A stretch of DNA of 64,000 nt from Paractinoplanes pyxinae (GTDB taxonomy: Bacteria > Actinomycetota > Actinomycetes > Mycobacteriales > Micromonosporaceae): NCBI RefSeq assembly GCF_026626335.1, contig NZ_JAPNTZ010000009.1, forward strand, positions 310,001-374,000, written 5' to 3'. Positions within the stretch are counted from its first letter, which is position 1, and each line of letters starts with the position of its first letter. Of the stretch, positions 61,344 to 64,000 are shown one piece after another. Below the pieces are notes generated by a model that was given only the letters and a program-made list of their open reading frames with translations, had not been told where the DNA came from and ran no database searches. A program made the translations under genes and the position numbers.

Positions 61344-63158
61344 GTGCCGGGAAACATCGAGGACTACGCCCTCATCGGGGATCTGCACACCGCCGCGCTG
61401 GTCGGCCGGGACGGCTCCATCGACTGGCTGTGCCTGCCCCGCTTCGACTCCCCTGCCTGCTTCGCCGCGCTGCTGCACGATCGGAACGCGGGGCGGTGGC
61501 AGCTCTGCCCCGCTGACGGCCGGCCGGCAAGCTCGCGTCGATACCGCGGCGACACCCTGATCCTGGAAACCGAATGGGACACCCCGGACGGGGTCGTGCG
61601 GGTGATCGACTTCATGCCGCTGCGCGGGCAAGCCGCCGACGTCGTCCGGATCGTCGATGGGGTCTCCGGGGCCGTGCCTATGCGCATGGACCTGACGCTG
61701 AGGTTCGACTACGGCCACGTCGTGCCGTGGGTCCGCCACAGCGGCCAGGACTTGTCCGCGGTCGCCGGCCCGGACGCTGTGTGGCTGCGCACCGACGTGC
61801 CGGTCCACGGCGAGGACCGTGCCACCGTCGCCGAGTTCACCGTCCGGGCCGGGCAGCGAGTGCCGTTCGTCCTGACCTATCAGGCGTCGCACCTGCGGCG
61901 TCCCGATCTGGTCGACGCCGAGCACGCCCTGGCAGGCACCGAACGGTTCTGGACGGACTGGATCAGCCGCTGCGACTACGACGGCCGGTGGCCCGAGCCC
62001 GTACGCCGCTCGCTGATCCTGCTCAAGACCCTCACCTACGCGGCGACCGGCGGCATCCTCGCCGCCGCCACCACGTCGCTGCCCGAGCAACTCGACGGAC
62101 CCCGTAACTGGGACTACCGGTACTGCTGGCTACGCGACGCCACCTTCACCCTGCAAGCCCTGCTGGGCACCGGCTACCTCGCCGAGGCCAAGGCGTGGCG
62201 GGAATGGCTGCTACGCGCGGTCGCCGGTGACCCCGCCGACCTGCAGATCATGTACGCCCTCGACGGCACCCGCCGCCTACCCGAGTACACCCTCGACTGG
62301 CTACCCGGCTACCAGGGAGCCAGCCCGGTCCGGGTCGGCAACGCCGCCTCCAGCCAGCTGCAGCTCGACGTATGGGGAGAGGTCCTCGACAGCCTGCACC
62401 ACAGCCGCGAAGCCGGCATCGCCGCCACCGACGCCGGCTGGGACCTGCAACGCGCCCTGCTCGACTTCCTCGAAGGCAACTGGCAGCAACCCGACAACAG
62501 CCTGTGGGAGGTCCGCGGCCCACGACGGCAGTTCGTCCACTCCAAAGTCATGGCCTGGGCCGGCTTCGACCGGGCCGTCACCGCCGTGCACCGGCACGGC
62601 CTGGACGGTCCCATCGACCGGTGGCGCAGCATCCGCGACGACATCCACGCCGAGGTATGCGCCAAGGGCTTCGACACCGACCGCAACACCTTCACCCAGT
62701 CCTACGGCTCGGCCGGGCTCGACGCCGCCCTGCTGCTCATCCCCCGCGTCGGTTTCCTGCCGACCACCGACCCGCGGGTGGCCGGCACCATCGACGCCGT
62801 ACAGCGTGAGCTGCTCCAGGATGGGTTCCTGCTGCGGTACCGCCCTGAGCACGACAGCGCCGACGGACTGCCCGGCACCGAGGGCGCGTTCTTGGCGTGC
62901 ACGTTCTGGTTAGTCGACGCCCTGCACACCATCGGCCGCCGCGCCGAGGCGGAAGATCTGTTCGAACGGTTGCTCCACCTGCGCAACGACGTCGGCCTGC
63001 TGTCGGAGGAGTACGACCCGACCAGCGGCCGCCAGCTGGGCAACACCCCACAGGCGTTCAGCCTCGTCGGACTCGTCAACTCCGCCCGACAACTCAGCGG
63101 AAGCACCACCCGCACCTCCGCCGACGCCGACGGGCAACACACCCAGCCTGCGGGCTGA
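61344..63158 (+). CDS. GH15 family glucoamylase/trehalase-like hydrolase
   Basis: A 604-aa protein with the N-terminal beta domain (IEDYALIGDLHTAALVGRDG, SIDWLCLPRFDSPACFAALL) and (alpha/alpha)6 barrel of GH15 enzymes. Barrel motifs: RNWDYRYCWLRDATFTLQAL, RLPEYTLDWLPGYQGASPVR and LLSEEYDPTSGRQLGNTPQA, which holds the proposed second catalytic Glu. Actinobacterial relatives include trehalases and glucoamylases; which applies here is not decidable. No signal peptide is seen, so it is cytoplasmic. It lies 13 bp after the dehydrogenase gene. Confidence 0.92.
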   Translation: MPGNIEDYALIGDLHTAALVGRDGSIDWLCLPRFDSPACFAALLHDRNAGRWQLCPADGRPASSRRYRGDTLILETEWDTPDGVVRVIDFMPLRGQAADVVRIVDGVSGAVPMRMDLTLRFDYGHVVPWVRHSGQDLSAVAGPDAVWLRTDVPVHGEDRATVAEFTVRAGQRVPFVLTYQASHLRRPDLVDAEHALAGTERFWTDWISRCDYDGRWPEPVRRSLILLKTLTYAATGGILAAATTSLPEQLDGPRNWDYRYCWLRDATFTLQALLGTGYLAEAKAWREWLLRAVAGDPADLQIMYALDGTRRLPEYTLDWLPGYQGASPVRVGNAASSQLQLDVWGEVLDSLHHSREAGIAATDAGWDLQRALLDFLEGNWQQPDNSLWEVRGPRRQFVHSKVMAWAGFDRAVTAVHRHGLDGPIDRWRSIRDDIHAEVCAKGFDTDRNTFTQSYGSAGLDAALLLIPRVGFLPTTDPRVAGTIDAVQRELLQDGFLLRYRPEHDSADGLPGTEGAFLACTFWLVDALHTIGRRAEAEDLFERLLHLRNDVGLLSEEYDPTSGRQLGNTPQAFSLVGLVNSARQLSGSTTRTSADADGQHTQPAG

Positions 63159-63269
63159 CTTGCTTTCTTAGTCGCCGGGGTCGCGCCGGCTTATGACCGG
63201 GTCCCGGCGTGACCGTGAACAACATCTGGGACCGCGAGATCAGCAAGAGCCTCCCGAACTCGCCGTACC

Positions 63270-63380
63270 CGCGGCGTCAACGCGCGGGCCGAGCCAGGTG
63301 CCGGCCTCGAACGCCTCGTGCGGCAGCGGCGCCAGCCGGGACTGCTCGATCGTGAACATCTCGCCGATAGTGTTGCTCGG
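63270..63380 (-). pseudogene. IS21-type IstA transposase fragment
   Basis: The reverse strand encodes NTIGEMFTIEQSRLAPLPHE and AFEAGTWLGPRVD, which matches the region of IstA just before its C-terminal beta domain (ERA.L.PLP...F....W...RVD). After RVD the frame is lost. The rest of 63159-63520 shows no other gene. Confidence 0.5.
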
Positions 63381-63520
63381 CGTGGTCGACCGGCGACCGG
63401 GGTTGAAGCTGGTGCGATAGAGAAAAATCCGTGTGCGACGGCGTCGGCGGTCATTGTCAGATGCTGGCCGAGACATGTAGCCGACCAGTGGCGACACGCG
63501 GCCCGCTGGTCCAGTCTGCA

Positions 63521-64000
63521 CTAACCTGCTGGTGAAGTACCGTCGTCGCCTTCGCCAACCAGGAGAGTTACCGCCCGCGTTTCTGCTTCGTAGCCAGGTT
63601 TTCCGAGGTTCCGGAATGGCTCCCGGTCTGCGCCAGCCGGATTGAAGCTGTACGCCGAGTTCGGCAGCGCTTTTCCCGGTGAGCCGCTCTGCAGCGAGCG
63701 CTTGAGGTCTGCGAGGAACGACCCGGTCTCCGCGGTTTCCTCGACATCGTCCAGCCAGGTCAGAGCTGCATCATCTTGCGCCGGCACGCCGGCTGCCTGC
63801 TCGTCCTGATATTTGCCCTCGATGTGTTCGCCAAGGCGTAACTGCCAGCCGATCTGGTGTGCCTGGGCGATCGTCTCACGCAGGGCTATGTCGTTCACCA
63901 CGCCCGCGGGCGCGAGTGCCTCGCCGACTTTGTCGATCTCGACGTAGAACCCTCGCTGCTTAATGCGGTCGCGACGCAGCCACGCCCGAATGCTGCCCAG
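63521..64000 (-). CDS. Partial gene running off the window edge, unknown
   Basis: The reverse frame is open from the window end to a stop at 63521. It gives about 159 residues including LGSIRAWLRRDRIKQRGFYV, then EIDKVGEALAPAGVVNDIAL and RETIAQAHQIGWQLRLGEHI. The C-terminal part is acidic and then Gly/Asp-rich. The true start lies outside the window. No family is recognised. A GTG at 63901 is internal and not needed as a start. Confidence 0.55.
   Translation of the reverse strand: MGSIRAWLRRDRIKQRGFYVEIDKVGEALAPAGVVNDIALRETIAQAHQIGWQLRLGEHIEGKYQDEQAAGVPAQDDAALTWLDDVEETAETGSFLADLKRSLQSGSPGKALPNSAYSFNPAGADREPFRNLGKPGYEAETRAVTLLVGEGDDGTSPAG

Noticed and set aside
1..64000. CRISPR arrays, rRNA genes and complete tRNA genes
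   Set aside because: No regularly spaced direct repeats, no rRNA sequence and no complete tRNA cloverleaf were seen; only 3' tRNA-Arg fragments are present.

Overview
The window is high-GC DNA with GTG and TTG starts, Shine-Dalgarno sequences of the GGAGG type, and families typical of Actinomycetota: RskA-type anti-sigma factors, class F sortase, ANTAR regulators, SpoIIE/HATPase/STAS partner-switching proteins, XRE-TPR regulators and AlpA-type excisionases. The gene mix resembles a filamentous or sporulating actinomycete such as a Micromonosporaceae member, but that family-level placement is inference.

Left part (about 0.2-20.7 kb): an accessory, defence-like island. It opens with two paralogous ComF-like phosphoribosyltransferases, a nucleoside 2-deoxyribosyltransferase-like protein and a DprA-like protein. 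These are followed by a membrane-anchored NACHT NTPase, a KAP NTPase broken by two frameshifts, and remnants of a MerR gene and an isochorismatase gene. Next come a large SF1 helicase with a possible 43-aa neighbour, a divergent HTH-NTPase-repeat protein, a decayed IS3-type element, an XRE-TPR regulator, small unknown genes, a P-loop kinase-like protein and an AlpA-like excisionase.

Middle part (20.7-33 kb): three copies (two identical over 43 bp, one degenerate) of the 3' part of a tRNA-Arg(ACG) gene. Two of them are followed by truncated tyrosine integrases that read towards the tRNA fragment. This is the trace of repeated integration at one tRNA. Between the outer copies lies an 11.3-kb segment with an envelope/stress operon: ECF sigma (SigK-like), RskA-like anti-sigma, fasciclin lipoprotein, membrane molybdopterin oxidoreductase, Ser/Thr kinase, CHRD protein and sortase. 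MntH and a Tat-exported ferritin-like protein are beside it. Two identically spaced SigK-type promoter matches precede the sigma gene and the fasciclin gene.

Right part (33-64 kb): redox and general stress functions. It contains a molybdopterin oxidoreductase with a coupled small partner, a TetR regulator divergent from a hemerythrin-esterase fusion plus a zinc alcohol dehydrogenase, and a flavodoxin-like reductase. A set of partner-switching proteins follows: a HATPase, a SigF/SigB-type sigma factor, a receiver-PP2C phosphatase, a MEDS-HATPase broken by an in-frame TGA, a STAS protein, a GAF-ANTAR protein, a PAS-PP2C-HATPase-STAS fusion and a frameshifted PP2C. Two AraC paralogues, a CheB-like methylesterase, an NRAMP/PRC-barrel operon, a cation exchanger, and an NDH-2/glucose dehydrogenase/GH15 operon complete the region. 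Many genes in the window are broken or truncated, so it looks like an actively rearranged genomic region. All calls come from reading the sequence; no database search was possible.
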